A DNA stretch of 64,000 nt from DASXRA01 sp036506155. Lineage in GTDB: Bacteria > Actinomycetota > Actinomycetes > Mycobacteriales > Jatrophihabitantaceae. This document shows, in pieces, positions 19,601 to 27,600 of this stretch (position 1 is its first letter; each line of letters begins with the position of its first letter). The translations under genes were made by a program, and so were the position numbers. The stretch lies in the NCBI GenBank assembly GCA_036506155.1, contig DASXSF010000148.1:62001-126000 (forward strand), read 5' to 3'. The notes below the pieces were generated by a model. That model saw only the letters and a program-made list of their open reading frames with translations, searched no databases and had not been told where the DNA came from.

Positions 19601-19867
19601 CTGCACGACGTCGACGGTGTAGGAGGTTTGCGCGCCGCCGGGCGGGAAGAAGCCGGCGTCGAGCTGGCCGATCGGCTTGTTCAGCCGCCCGTACAGACCC
19701 TCAGCGTTGCTGGTGACCCAAATGCCGCCGTCGTTCAGGTCGACATGGCGAGCCGTGTAGCCGATCGCGTGCACTGCGTAAGCGATCAGGCCGGCTGCAG
19801 CAACCGCGATGACCGTCGCGGCGGCGACCGCGCCCCGCCGACGGCTCAGGAACTTCGCCACGTTCAC
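13652..19867 (-). CDS. Giant Ig-like/fibronectin type III repeat surface protein
   Basis: A 2071-residue anchored exported protein. Residues 1-12 are basic, and 13-34 form one membrane segment (signal anchor). Residues about 40-400 look like a beta-propeller (repeated VLDPATGKLWG and VAADGTIFAAS-like blades), followed by a Pro/Lys-rich linker. Several cadherin/tandem-95-like Ig repeats then carry TVDVLANDFDPSGD, VDVPVLDNDIDTDGD and TVDVLANDDDPDG, typical calcium-binding forms. Four to five fibronectin type III domains follow (for example PDAVGGVTATAKD and LANGTTYSIRVRALN). The C-terminal 90 residues are Cys-rich. This gene is a regular partner of kinase-FHA-PP2C-MoxR-DUF58 operons in actinobacteria. 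It may be the envelope structure those regulators control; that is inference. Confidence 0.9.
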   Translation of the reverse strand: MNVAKFLSRRRGAVAAATVIAVAAAGLIAYAVHAIGYTARHVDLNDGGIWVTSNAEGLYGRLNKPIGQLDAGFFPPGGAQTSYTVDVVQDGSAVLAIDKGQGKLYPVDVVDGKAVETQAASVSGNDAVALSGGTAAVLDPATGKLWGARVSDTDLSGIAALDSSAKPLTTVGAGADLAVAADGTIFAASASSQTLVTIRPTDVGFAKPAVAQLHRQMSGLALTAVGDTPVILDAKGGAVLLPGGRVLALPGGVAGTDAVLQQPGAHADAVYVANSSSLIKVPLNGNSAVTLYNGAAGTPARPVLLGDCVHAAWGGAPGTYARSCAGQPAVAQKVPSHQKLSQPVFRVNRGQIVLNDLVSGGVWIVDSTVQEVDDWQAIRPPKPKPNSKKPNKPTHQKQPCAQDRPPQPRADTLGARPGRTTVLHVTDNDSDPCGYLLAVSAMTGVDGGASASISGDGQTVQVAVPSGATSDVHFKYSVSDGHGLTASTDVTVRIQRGDANEAPTLRAGYKPTTWSVAAGGELTVPVLGDWRDYDGDPLALTGATADAGSAAATSDGSIVFSAPGDAGVQTLHYQVTDGIADPVQSALKVKVLPRNSLDAVPATAEPDVARAVIGKPVTITPLANDVPGSDPTDPSAKLTLAAPLPQPVGATVTTDLAGGTVTLAPQHIGTLSLKYQAAFGSAKLSTGLIRVDVTADPSRALPPVAMPDTAVLHGQQAQTVDVLANDFDPSGDVLVVQRAVPVDDNAGLEVAVLQGHWLRIWSTQPVSPGVRLIQYTVTDGLAPPVLGQVSVLQLPTPQTDSPPTPIDDLATVRAGDTVDVPVLDNDIDTDGDPLTLKPGKLVTTPDLGAGYVDGTVVRYAAPPAVSTPTQVVVDYVVADPSGASAVGHARITVNPLPPDAAHDQPPAPAPITRAVVAGDQMTITVPWTGVDPDGDAVTVTGIATAPQLGRVMSIGPTTITYQAYPLAAGTDTFSYTVSDRYGLSGTASIRIGVVPPGDPQPPVAVDDEVTAAPGATVHVAVLGNDLVAPDDVVTIAPLNTTNEPVPAGVSLSDDRVVVKAPPATGTPLIVSYAITDGTGGRSVAQVIVNSQPHYDIPPVARDDVAKVTPGATSTTVDVLANDDDPDGSVDDLTISRAFAVGARVVARKLVVPVQAFPQVVAYEVRDKGGASAMGLVHVPGNGTAAPHVRPDAPAIQLAAGGSKTIKVADYVVDPAGKAVRLTTTDRIWGSPPDGLAVASKDQTTLLLTARKRYQGPAAAVFEVTDGTSLSDPRAQQAVIALPVQIGTPQPVLRCPTSTLTAVQGGAPLKIDLATVCHVWLDDPSTLDELDFTSSWAKQPRGVSLVRDSNSKVTITPGAQARPGATGTLKIGVAGSDATATLNVRVIKAPPPTVTPITVRGLRAGASQTVDLRQYVQSPIQGATITALSVKQLSGSPLSARAGGPIVTLSAPRSNIHGTMIFDAVVTDVPGAGHDDRHVVARMTVEVLGLPGTPGRPSIQSVTSHTVVVAFTAPASNGAPLDEIDLRDSRGGTHSCPASPCTVGGLTNGKSYTFTVRGHNVVGWGAFSTPSAAGKPDQVPDAVGGVTATAKDQSAAVSWPAGHVDGSPITSYQVQTSPAPASGQPVTSVRGTSTTVAGLANGTTYSIRVRALNAQGPGTWGGAAKVIPFGRPPAMAAPTAAGADSADNAEKAITVRWQPADGNGRSITKYTVTQYRNGAATGTRTASGTSTTFSGLANDGSKYSYATTATNSGNLTSPASARSNQVLATAPPATVGSVSAADHDSANMNGYDGTIHVTFTLPQPHGASLTRVDYQLNTGGSGSWGSPGTPGAQVTESIGGLRNASTYSAQVRGCNEAGQCGAWSPGSNAVTPFGPMANPSAGGSHSGCTSQGATTGQVSFSWSGGSGNGRTATYQTSLDGGGWAGQGQVPSGGSITTTFNCNTTHTFQVRIVRSIDGQTQVAGPVSAPSQTLPAAPPIPPSVTLSRGASVSQPDCTSVHCHYLHITMHNFPSGTYRVDCMQNGTKFDTGNISVSATADKDLACYNGNNADVFLRVYYNGNVDSNHVNPFQDW

Positions 19868-19915
19868 GTGCTGGCCCCCACGCCCGTCATCTTCTCATTC
19901 GCGAGAATCGCAGGG

Positions 19916-21421
19916 TCAGCCAGCGCATTTCGGATCTGACCACGATGACGCAAAGCTGCCCGTTCTGCGATAGACCTGCACCTGCAGGCAGATCTCGCTG
20001 CCCGAAGGGGCGGGCAATTCCACCTCGGGCTTGTCCGCGACGCCGCTTCGCGGGCCGCCGTCCTCCCGCCAGCGGTATGTGTCGCCGCTGGCCTGGCCGG
20101 CGTACGTCCACTGGAACCTGATCTTGCCGCCGGCTTCGCGCGCAGCGGTGACACGCGGTGTGCCGGGCGCCTGGTTCTGGGGTCCGGTGGGAAATGCCAC
20201 CTGGGTGTTGTCGGTCGGAGTCGTGTCCTGCGGATGATGCTTGCCCCCGCCGCCGAGCCCGACGATCAAGCCGACCGCCGCACCGGCTGCGGCGGCGCCG
20301 CCTACGGCATACCAGACCCAGTGGGGGCGGCGACCCGGCTCGGTACGCAGCGCTGCAGGCGCTTCCGTCGGTGCGTCGATGCGCGTGGGCTGCTTCTGAC
20401 GTGTCGGATCGTCGTCGAATTCCGGCCGGGGGGCACGCGTGTCCGCACCCTCGACGCGCACCGGCTGCTTGACGCGCGTTCCGTCCTCGCCCGTGGGCGG
20501 GTTCGCGGGGCGCGCCATGGCGGCCGCCCGCCGCGGGTCGTCCGCGACGGCGATCGTGGTCAGCGGCAGGCGCTGCTCCTGCTCGACGGTCTGCAGTGCC
20601 CGTGCAAGCGCGAGCGCGGTCGCGGGGCGGGCGGCGGGATTCTTGGCGAGTGCGCTGGAGAGCAGCCGCTCGAATGACGGCGGCACGTCGCCGCGTCCCG
20701 TCGGCGGAGCCGGCGTGGAGGTGATGCGATGCATCAGCGCGACCGGGGAGTTGTCGCCGCCGCGCAGGTCGAACGGCGAGCGCCCTACGAGCAGATGCCA
20801 CAGCGTCGCCGCAATGGAATACACGTCCGATCGCTCATCGGCCTGCTCGGCGGTGAACAGCACTTCCGGCGCGGCCCACGGGATGGAGATGCCGTCGATC
20901 TGCCCTGCGGCGGCCTGCGCCTTCGTACCCGCGATACCGAAATCGGTCAGGCCCAGGGTGCCGTACTGCCCGGTGAGCATATTCGCCGGTTTGATGTCGC
21001 GATGCAGGATGCCGATCCGGTGGGCCGCCTCGACGGCGCTCGCGATCTGGATACCGATGCGCAGCACGTCCGGCACGGAGAAGCGTTCACCGCGCGCCCG
21101 TTGCGCGAGGTTCGGCTGCGGGTAGTACTTCATCACCAGGTAGGGCCGACCGTCCGGCGCGATGTCGGCGCGGAAGACCTGGACGATGTGCGGGTGGTCG
21201 GCGAGCTGAGCCATGGCATTCGCCTCGGCGCTGAACTGCCGCCGCGCCTGCTCGGACAGCAGGCTCTGCGCCGCGAGCACCTTGACGGCGACCTTCATCC
21301 GCGGGTTCTGCTGCTCGTACAGGTAGACGTCGGAGTAGCCACCCGAGCCCAGCGGCGCGATATACAGCAGGCCTGGCAATTGCGGAGGCGGCGCCGTGTC
21401 ACGCTTGCCGGGAGAGCTCAC
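19916..21421 (-). CDS. Membrane-anchored Ser/Thr protein kinase
   Basis: A 501-residue Hanks-type kinase. The glycine loop is LGSGGYSDVYLY (residues 23-34), followed by the Lys in KVAVKVLA, the catalytic loop HRDIKPANM, DFG in LTDFGIAG and APE in PWAAPEVLF. A Thr/Pro-rich linker holding TRQKQPTR-like repeats leads to one membrane segment (about 368-391). The roughly 110-residue extracytoplasmic tail looks like a fibronectin type III domain (PRVTAAREAGGKIRFQWTY) and is not a PASTA sensor. It is 48 bp upstream of the giant Fn3 protein and follows the FHA gene by 22 bp. It probably phosphorylates the FHA partner. Confidence 0.95.
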   Translation of the reverse strand: MSSPGKRDTAPPPQLPGLLYIAPLGSGGYSDVYLYEQQNPRMKVAVKVLAAQSLLSEQARRQFSAEANAMAQLADHPHIVQVFRADIAPDGRPYLVMKYYPQPNLAQRARGERFSVPDVLRIGIQIASAVEAAHRIGILHRDIKPANMLTGQYGTLGLTDFGIAGTKAQAAAGQIDGISIPWAAPEVLFTAEQADERSDVYSIAATLWHLLVGRSPFDLRGGDNSPVALMHRITSTPAPPTGRGDVPPSFERLLSSALAKNPAARPATALALARALQTVEQEQRLPLTTIAVADDPRRAAAMARPANPPTGEDGTRVKQPVRVEGADTRAPRPEFDDDPTRQKQPTRIDAPTEAPAALRTEPGRRPHWVWYAVGGAAAAGAAVGLIVGLGGGGKHHPQDTTPTDNTQVAFPTGPQNQAPGTPRVTAAREAGGKIRFQWTYAGQASGDTYRWREDGGPRSGVADKPEVELPAPSGSEICLQVQVYRRTGSFASSWSDPKCAG

Positions 21422-21443
21422 AGGCCCCCCCTGCGCTGCGCAC

Positions 21444-22658
21444 TCACCCCGTGACCTCGTATCGGAAGGTGACCTCGTCGGCCAGGCTCACCACCGTGCC
21501 CGGCTCGATCGGGACCGACTCGTTGGGACGCACCCGCTGTGGCTCCTGCCACGGAGGCGTGACCACGGTGCCGTTGACGGAGTTGAGGTCGGTGAGCAGC
21601 ACGTGCCACCCATCCAGGCGGATTTCGACATGGCTGCGAGAGATGTCGTGCCCCGGGCTGGGCAAGCGCACGACGTGCGGGCGCTCGCCCTCGCTCGGCT
21701 CGTCGACCCTCGGATTACGGCCCATGATCACGGTGCGGTCGAGCGGGACCACGTCGCCTGTCGACAGGCGCAGCACACCGAGCGTGGGGCGGGGCACCAT
21801 GACCGGCGCCTGTCCCATGAGAGGGAAGCCGCAGACCCGGCACGACACAGCCATCGGCGGGCTGAGGTGCCCATGCTGGCATCGCACGGCCTGCACCATG
21901 TTGCCGACCTGGCCGGACGCCTCCGCGGGCGCAGCCGGGCTCAGCGTGGAATCGGGGGACCGGGGTTGCGGCGGCGGTGACCATGCCACAGCAGCCGGCG
22001 CCGGCGGCGGCGGGCGGTACACCTGATCGTCGTCGGCCAGAGGCTCGAATGGCTTCACCGCGGCCAGCCGGGCCATCGAGTCCGGCTCGGACAGCCGTGG
22101 GAGCTGTTCGGTCTCGGGCGCCGATGCAGGCGGTCGTGGCGCGGGTGCTGTCACAGCGCCGGAGCCGTTCGGCGCCTGGGCAGCGGGCGGCTCCGCCGCC
22201 GGCCGCGGTGTCAGCGGCATGGCGCCGACTGCCAGCCGGACGCTCGAAGCGAGTGTCACCCCGGGGGAGAGCGGAGCCTCGGCGCCACCGGAACTACCGC
22301 CGGCGCGCAGAGCGACCGCGGAGGCGTCCTCAGGCAGCGGGTGTTCGCGCCAGGTCGCGACGCCCTCCGCGCGTACCTGCTGGTCGGCGCCACCGGCGGT
22401 GATCACCGCTTCGGCGGCGCCGCGTACGACGACGGCGCGCCGCTCGCCGGATATCCGCACCAACGCGAAGTTGCCGACCGCGCGCAGCCCGCGCTGCAGC
22501 AGGGCGTCGAGGATCTCGTCGATCTCCGCGCCTCCGCGCAGCAGCGACCAGCACGAAAGCACGCTGGCGTCGCCCGGATCCATGTCGACTAGCAGCCACC
22601 CGGACTCGGCGCCGATGGCAACCCACGAGCCCGGCGTGTAGACGGCGTCGGTTGACAT
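21444..22658 (-). CDS. FHA-domain protein with zinc ribbon
   Basis: A 404-residue protein. The N-terminal globular part (1-100) opens YTPGSWVAIGAESGWLLVD, a middle Pro/Ala-rich disordered stretch follows, then a zinc-ribbon motif CQHGHLSPP ... SCRVCGFPL (about 275-300). The C-terminal FHA domain carries the phosphothreonine-binding signatures IMGRNPR, ISRSHVEIR and LTDLNSVNGT. FHA domains bind phosphothreonine, so it should read out the adjacent kinase. The ATG at 22658 follows the PP2C stop by 5 bp and gives a sensible N terminus; the frame is open further upstream but overlaps PP2C. It is cytosolic. Confidence 0.92.
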   Translation of the reverse strand: MSTDAVYTPGSWVAIGAESGWLLVDMDPGDASVLSCWSLLRGGAEIDEILDALLQRGLRAVGNFALVRISGERRAVVVRGAAEAVITAGGADQQVRAEGVATWREHPLPEDASAVALRAGGSSGGAEAPLSPGVTLASSVRLAVGAMPLTPRPAAEPPAAQAPNGSGAVTAPAPRPPASAPETEQLPRLSEPDSMARLAAVKPFEPLADDDQVYRPPPPAPAAVAWSPPPQPRSPDSTLSPAAPAEASGQVGNMVQAVRCQHGHLSPPMAVSCRVCGFPLMGQAPVMVPRPTLGVLRLSTGDVVPLDRTVIMGRNPRVDEPSEGERPHVVRLPSPGHDISRSHVEIRLDGWHVLLTDLNSVNGTVVTPPWQEPQRVRPNESVPIEPGTVVSLADEVTFRYEVTG

Positions 22659-22663
22659 GATGA

Positions 22664-23458
22664 TCAGAATCCCACGAGGCCGTGTTGCCGCGGCGCGGTG
22701 TCCTCGTCGATCGCGCGGCCCAGCCCGTCGGTCGGGCTGCCAGCGAAGTCGATCACAAGGACCGTGATGTTGTCGCGGCCGCCCGCCTCGACGGCACACG
22801 TCACGAGGGCGCTGGCCGCCTGCTGGGCGACGGGTTCCCGGTGCAGGATGTTCTCGATCTCGGCGTCGTCCAGCTCGCGCGACAGCCCGTCCGAGCAGAC
22901 GAGGAAGCGTTCACCGGCGACCGGCGGAAACACCCAGACGTCGGGCACGGGAGCCGGATCGGTGCCCAGCGACCGGGTCACGACGTTGCGGTCCGGATGG
23001 ATCTTGGCCTCCTCGGGCGTGATGTAACCGGCGCTGATCAGCTCCTGGACCTCCGAGTGGTCGATGCTGATCTGGTGCAGCTTGCCGTGCACGTAGTGGT
23101 ACACGCGCGAGTCGCCGACGTTGAACACCGCCCAGTGCGACGATCCGCCCGCCCGCACGATGCCGACGCCGGCCAGCGTGGTGCCCATGCCCTTGCGCGT
23201 GTCATATTTGCGGCCGCTCTCGAGGATCTGCTGGTTGGCCCGGGCGATCGCCTCGACGATCTCCTCGGTCAGCAGCTCGGAGCGTTCCGCCAGAGCCCGG
23301 AACTCGCCGACCGCCATGGCGCTGGCCACCTCACCGGCGGCGTGTCCACCCATTCCGTCCGCGACGACGAACACGCTGGGGGCAACCAGGTAGCTGTCCT
23401 CGTTGATCGCGCGGACGCGTCCGGGATCGGTCGCGGACCCCCACTGAACCGACATCAT
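22664..23458 (-). CDS. PP2C-family Ser/Thr phosphatase
   Basis: A 264-residue PP2C (PPM) metal-dependent phosphatase, expected to reverse phosphorylation by the operon's kinase. Signatures: INEDSYLV (metal Asp), VFVVADGMGGHAAGE, the metal Asp region FLVCSDGLSREL and GGRDNITVLVIDF. It starts at tandem ATGs (23458/23455); the first is used here. It is soluble and lacks the membrane segment seen in mycobacterial PstP. It is the first gene of the seven-gene envelope-signalling operon, preceded by about 120 bp with no ORF. Confidence 0.94.
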   Translation of the reverse strand: MMSVQWGSATDPGRVRAINEDSYLVAPSVFVVADGMGGHAAGEVASAMAVGEFRALAERSELLTEEIVEAIARANQQILESGRKYDTRKGMGTTLAGVGIVRAGGSSHWAVFNVGDSRVYHYVHGKLHQISIDHSEVQELISAGYITPEEAKIHPDRNVVTRSLGTDPAPVPDVWVFPPVAGERFLVCSDGLSRELDDAEIENILHREPVAQQAASALVTCAVEAGGRDNITVLVIDFAGSPTDGLGRAIDEDTAPRQHGLVGF

Positions 23459-23581
23459 CGACGGGTCAACCCCAGCTGGCGACAGGTGAACACAGGTGAG
23501 TATTGCGGCACGGCTAGCTGCGGAGTCTAAAGCACACAAACCGTGCTGGCCGAGCCTTCGTGGCCTTGCCTCGCCGCCGGC

Positions 23582-24490
23582 TCAGCCGCCGGAGGAGGCG
23601 TGTCCGCCGAAGCCGTGACCGCGGTCGCGCCGGCGCAGGTAGCGCTCGAACTCGCGGGCGATGGCATCGCCGGACGTCGCACCCATGGCGCCGCGGTCGA
23701 TCTCGTCGTCGCGCTGCTCGAGATTGCGGATGTACTCGGTGACCTCGTCGTCCTCGGCGGCCATCTCGTCGACGAGCTTCTGCCATTCGTCAGCCTGTTG
23801 TGGCAGCTCGGCGAGCGGCACCGGCACGTCGAGCACCTCCTCGACGCTGTGCAGCAGTGCGAGCGTGGCTTTCGGGTTCGGCGGCTGGGAGACGTAGTGC
23901 GGGACGCCCGCCCAGAACGAGATCGCGGGGATGCCGGCGGTCACGCAGGCATCCTGCAATACGCCGACGATGCCCGTAGGACCCTCGTACTGTGACCGCT
24001 CCAGCCCGTACTTGTGCGCGGAGTCCTGGTCGTAGGACGTCCCGGTGACCTGGGTGGCCCGGGTGTGCGGTGTATCGGACAACAGCGCGCCGAGCGTCAC
24101 CACGACGTGCACGTCCAGGGCGCGCACCACGTCCAGGATTTCGTCGCAGAACGCCTGCCACCGCATGTTCGGCTCGATGCCGCGCACCAGGACGAGGTCG
24201 AAGGCGGCGCCGGGCGGGCGGCACACCGACATCCGGGTAGTCGGCCACGACACGCGCCGGGTCACGCCGTCGACGAGCGACACGGTCGGCCGGTTGACCT
24301 GGAAGTCGTAGTAGTCGTCCGGGTCGATGGCCATCAGCGGCTGCGCGTCCCAGATGAGCTCCAGGTGCTCGACCGCGCCGGTGGCGGCATCGCCCGCGTC
24401 GTTCCAGCCCTCGAACGCGGCCACCATGATCGCGTCAGTCAGCTCGGGCCAGCCATTGTCTTCGAGCTCGGCTCGGGGGCGCTCGATCAT
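23582..24490 (-). CDS. PAC2 family protein
   Basis: A 302-residue PAC2 (proteasome assembly chaperone 2-like) protein, a conserved actinobacterial cytosolic family. It shows GWPELTDAIMVAAFEGWNDAG at the N terminus, LVRGIEPNMRWQAF in the middle and PAISFWAGVPHYVSQPPNPKA in the distal half. The C terminus is rich in acidic residues then Gly/His. The ATG at 24490 has TACGCT six bases upstream, so the mRNA is probably leaderless. It is divergent from metH. A proteasome chaperone role is by family name only; bacteria with this family often also carry the Pup-proteasome, as here. Confidence 0.9.
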   Translation of the reverse strand: MIERPRAELEDNGWPELTDAIMVAAFEGWNDAGDAATGAVEHLELIWDAQPLMAIDPDDYYDFQVNRPTVSLVDGVTRRVSWPTTRMSVCRPPGAAFDLVLVRGIEPNMRWQAFCDEILDVVRALDVHVVVTLGALLSDTPHTRATQVTGTSYDQDSAHKYGLERSQYEGPTGIVGVLQDACVTAGIPAISFWAGVPHYVSQPPNPKATLALLHSVEEVLDVPVPLAELPQQADEWQKLVDEMAAEDDEVTEYIRNLEQRDDEIDRGAMGATSGDAIAREFERYLRRRDRGHGFGGHASSGG

Positions 24491-24496
24491 GCGCCC

Positions 24497-24502
24497 AGCG
24501 TA
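24497..24502 (-). promoter_or_regulatory. -10 box, leaderless PAC2 start
   Basis: TACGCT on the minus strand with 6 nt to the ATG at 24490. It lies back to back with the metH promoter. Confidence 0.45.
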
Positions 24503-24524
24503 CGACTGACTTAATCCCGGCTGG

Positions 24525-24540
24525 GCGAGCGCTCATCGCC
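24525..24540 (-). repeat. Dispersed repeat, partial copy A
   Basis: GGCGATGAGCGCTCGC on the minus strand: the left two-thirds of the family core also found at 36744, 41194 and 46217. It lies in the metH/PAC2 intergenic region. Confidence 0.55.
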
Positions 24541-24593
24541 GCGTGGTTGCGTTCGCCGTAGTCGCCATTCGCAAATCGTCGCGGCTTCATCGG

Positions 24594-24599
24594 TAGCCT
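24594..24599 (+). promoter_or_regulatory. -10 box, leaderless metH start
   Basis: TAGCCT with 7 nt to the metH ATG at 24607. No riboswitch-sized leader is possible if this is the promoter. Confidence 0.5.
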
Positions 24600-24606
24600 T
24601 GGGCGT

Positions 24607-27600
24607 ATGCCGGCTACCTCCCGCCCGTCGTTGCTGGACGCGCTGCGCGAGCGCGTTGTCGTCGCCGACGGGGCGATGGGGACGATGCTCCAGGTCGCCG
24701 AGCTCACGCTCGACGACTTCCGGGGCCTCGAGGGCTGCAACGAGATCCTGAACGTGTCCCGCCCCGACGTCGTACGCGCCATCCACGATGCCTACTTCCG
24801 GGCCGGCGCCGACATGGTCGAGACGAACACGTTCGGGGCGAACTGGGCCAACCTCGGTGAGTACGGCGTCGCCGACCGCATCCGCGAGCTGGCCCGCGCC
24901 GGGGCGTCGCTGGCCCGCGAGGTGGCCGACGGTTATCCGGGCCGATGGGTGCTCGGCTCGGTAGGTCCGGGCACGAAACTGCCGACCCTCGGCCACGTCC
25001 CGTACGCCACGCTGCGCGACGCCTACCAGGAAGAAGCAGCCGGGCTGCTCGAGGGCGGCGCCGACGCGATCATCGTGGAGACCTGCCAGGACTTGCTACA
25101 GGCCAAGTCGGCGATCATCGGCGCGCGGCGGGCCATGGCCGCGGCCGGAGTCGCGTTGCCGGTGATCGCACACGTCACGGTCGAGACCACCGGCACGATG
25201 CTGCTCGGCTCGGAGATCGGGGCGGCGCTCACCGCGCTGGCGCCGCTGGGCGTCGATCTGATCGGGCTGAACTGCGCCACCGGTCCTGCCGAGATGAGCG
25301 AGCACCTGCGCTACCTTTCCCGCAATTCGCCCCGCCCGCTTTCGGTCATGCCGAACGCCGGACTGCCCGAACTCGGCCCCAACGGCGCGACCTATCCGCT
25401 CACGCCCGACGAACTGGCGACGGCGCTGGCGCAGTTCGTGCGCGAGTTCGGCGCCGCGCTCGTCGGTGGGTGCTGCGGTACCACGCCCGAGCACATCACG
25501 CGCGTAGTCGAGGCCGTGCGCGACCTGACGCCCCGGCCGCGCGCTGCGCGGCTGGAGCCGGCGTCCGCCTCGCTGTACCAGAGCGTGCCGTTCCGCCAGG
25601 ACGCGAGCGTGCTGATGATCGGCGAGCGCACCAACGCCAACGGTTCCAAGGCGTTCCGCGAGGCGATGCTCGCCGGCGACTGGGGCAAGACCGTCGAGAT
25701 CGCCCGCGGCCAGATCCGCGACGGCAGCCACCTGCTCGATGTCTGCGTCGACTACGTGGGCCGAGACGGGCGCGCGGACATGCGTGAGGTCGCCGGGCGG
25801 TTCGCCACGGCGTCCACGCTGCCTATCGTGCTCGACTCGACGGAGCCCCCGGTGCTCGAGGCCGGCCTGGAGTTGCTCGGCGGCCGTTGCCTCATCAACT
25901 CCGTGAACTTCGAGGACGGTGAGGGGCCGGAGAGCCGCTTCGCGCGCATCATGCCGATCGTGTGCGAGCACGGCGCCGCCGTCATAGCGCTCACCATCGA
26001 CGAAGAGGGACAGGCGCGCACCGCCGAGAAGAAGGTGGCCATTGCCGAGCGGCTCATCGACACGCTCACCCGGCAGTGGGGGATGGCTGAGAGCGACATC
26101 CTGGTCGACTGCCTGACGTTTACCCTCGGTACCGGGCAGGAGGAGAGCCGCCGCGACGGCATCGAGACCATCGAGGGCATCCGGCTGCTCAAGCAGCGGC
26201 ATCCGGACGTGCAGACGACGCTGGGCCTGTCGAACATCTCCTTCGGGCTCAATCCCGCTGCGCGCCAGGTGCTGAACTCGGTGTTCCTCCACGAGTGCGT
26301 CGATGCCGGCCTCGACTCGGCGATCGTGCACGCGTCGAAGATCTTGCCGATGTCGAAGATCCCGGCCGAGCAGCGCGAGGTCGCACTCGACCTCGTCTAC
26401 GACCGGCGACGGGACGGGTACGACCCGCTGCAGCGGTTCTTGCAGCTGTTCGAGGGCGTGTCCGCGCAGTCGAGCGCCGCCTCGCGGGCTGAGGAGCTTG
26501 CCGCGCTGCCGCTAGATGAGCGGCTGCAGCGGCGCATCATCGACGGCGAGCGCAACGGGCTCGAGGCCGACCTGGACGACGCGCTGTCGCAGCGCCCCGC
26601 CCTGGAGATCATCAACGAGACGCTGCTGTCCGGTATGAAGACCGTGGGCGAGCTCTTCGGAGCCGGCGAGATGCAGCTTCCGTTCGTGCTGCAATCCGCC
26701 GAGGTGATGAAGGCCGCAGTCGCCTACCTCGAACCGCACATGGAGAAGTCGGATGCGGGCGGTAAGGGCACGATCGTCCTTGCCACCGTCAAGGGCGACG
26801 TGCACGACATCGGCAAGAACCTCGTGGACATCATCCTCTCCAACAACGGCTACACCGTGGTCAACCTCGGCATCAAGCAGCCGATCAACTCGATCCTCGA
26901 AGCCGCCGACGAGCACGACGCCGACGCCATCGGCATGTCCGGGCTGCTCGTGAAGAGCACGGTGATCATGAAGGAGAACCTCGAGGAGATGAACTCCCGG
27001 GGCATCGCCGACCGCTACCCGGTGCTGCTGGGCGGCGCGGCGCTCACCCGTGGCTACGTCGAGGGTGACCTCTCCGAGATCTTCCACGGCGATGTGCGGT
27101 ACGCCCGCGACGCGTTCGAGGGGCTGCGGCTGATGGACGCGCTGATGGCCCCGCGGCGCGGGGTGCCCACCGGAGTAGACGGCCCGGCCGACGCGAAGCT
27201 GTCGGAGCAGGAGGCGCGCAAGCTCGCCGAGCGCAAGGCCCGCCGCGCGCGCTCCCTCAAGATCGCCGAGCAGCGGCGCCTCGCCGAGGAGACGGGCCAG
27301 CCCGAGCCGGCGGCACGATCCGACGTCGCCATAGACAACCCGGTCCCCACCCCGCCGTTCTGGGGCGATCGCGTGGTCAAGGGCATCGCGCTGGCGGAGT
27401 ACGCGGCCCTGCTGGACGAACGAGCCACGTTCATGGGCCAATGGGGCCTCCGCGGTGCGCGCGGGGGGAAGGGACCCTCGTACGAGGAACTCGCTGAGAA
27501 GGAAGGGCGACCGAGGGTCCGGTATTGGCTGGATCGGTTCCAGACCGAGGGCGTGCTGGAGGCGGCGATCGTCTACGGCTACTACCCGTGCGTGTCCAAG

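Noticed and set aside
24491..24606. Cobalamin riboswitch before metH
   Set aside because: Only 116 bp to the divergent gene, with a -10 box 7 nt before the ATG; no room for the roughly 200-nt structure.
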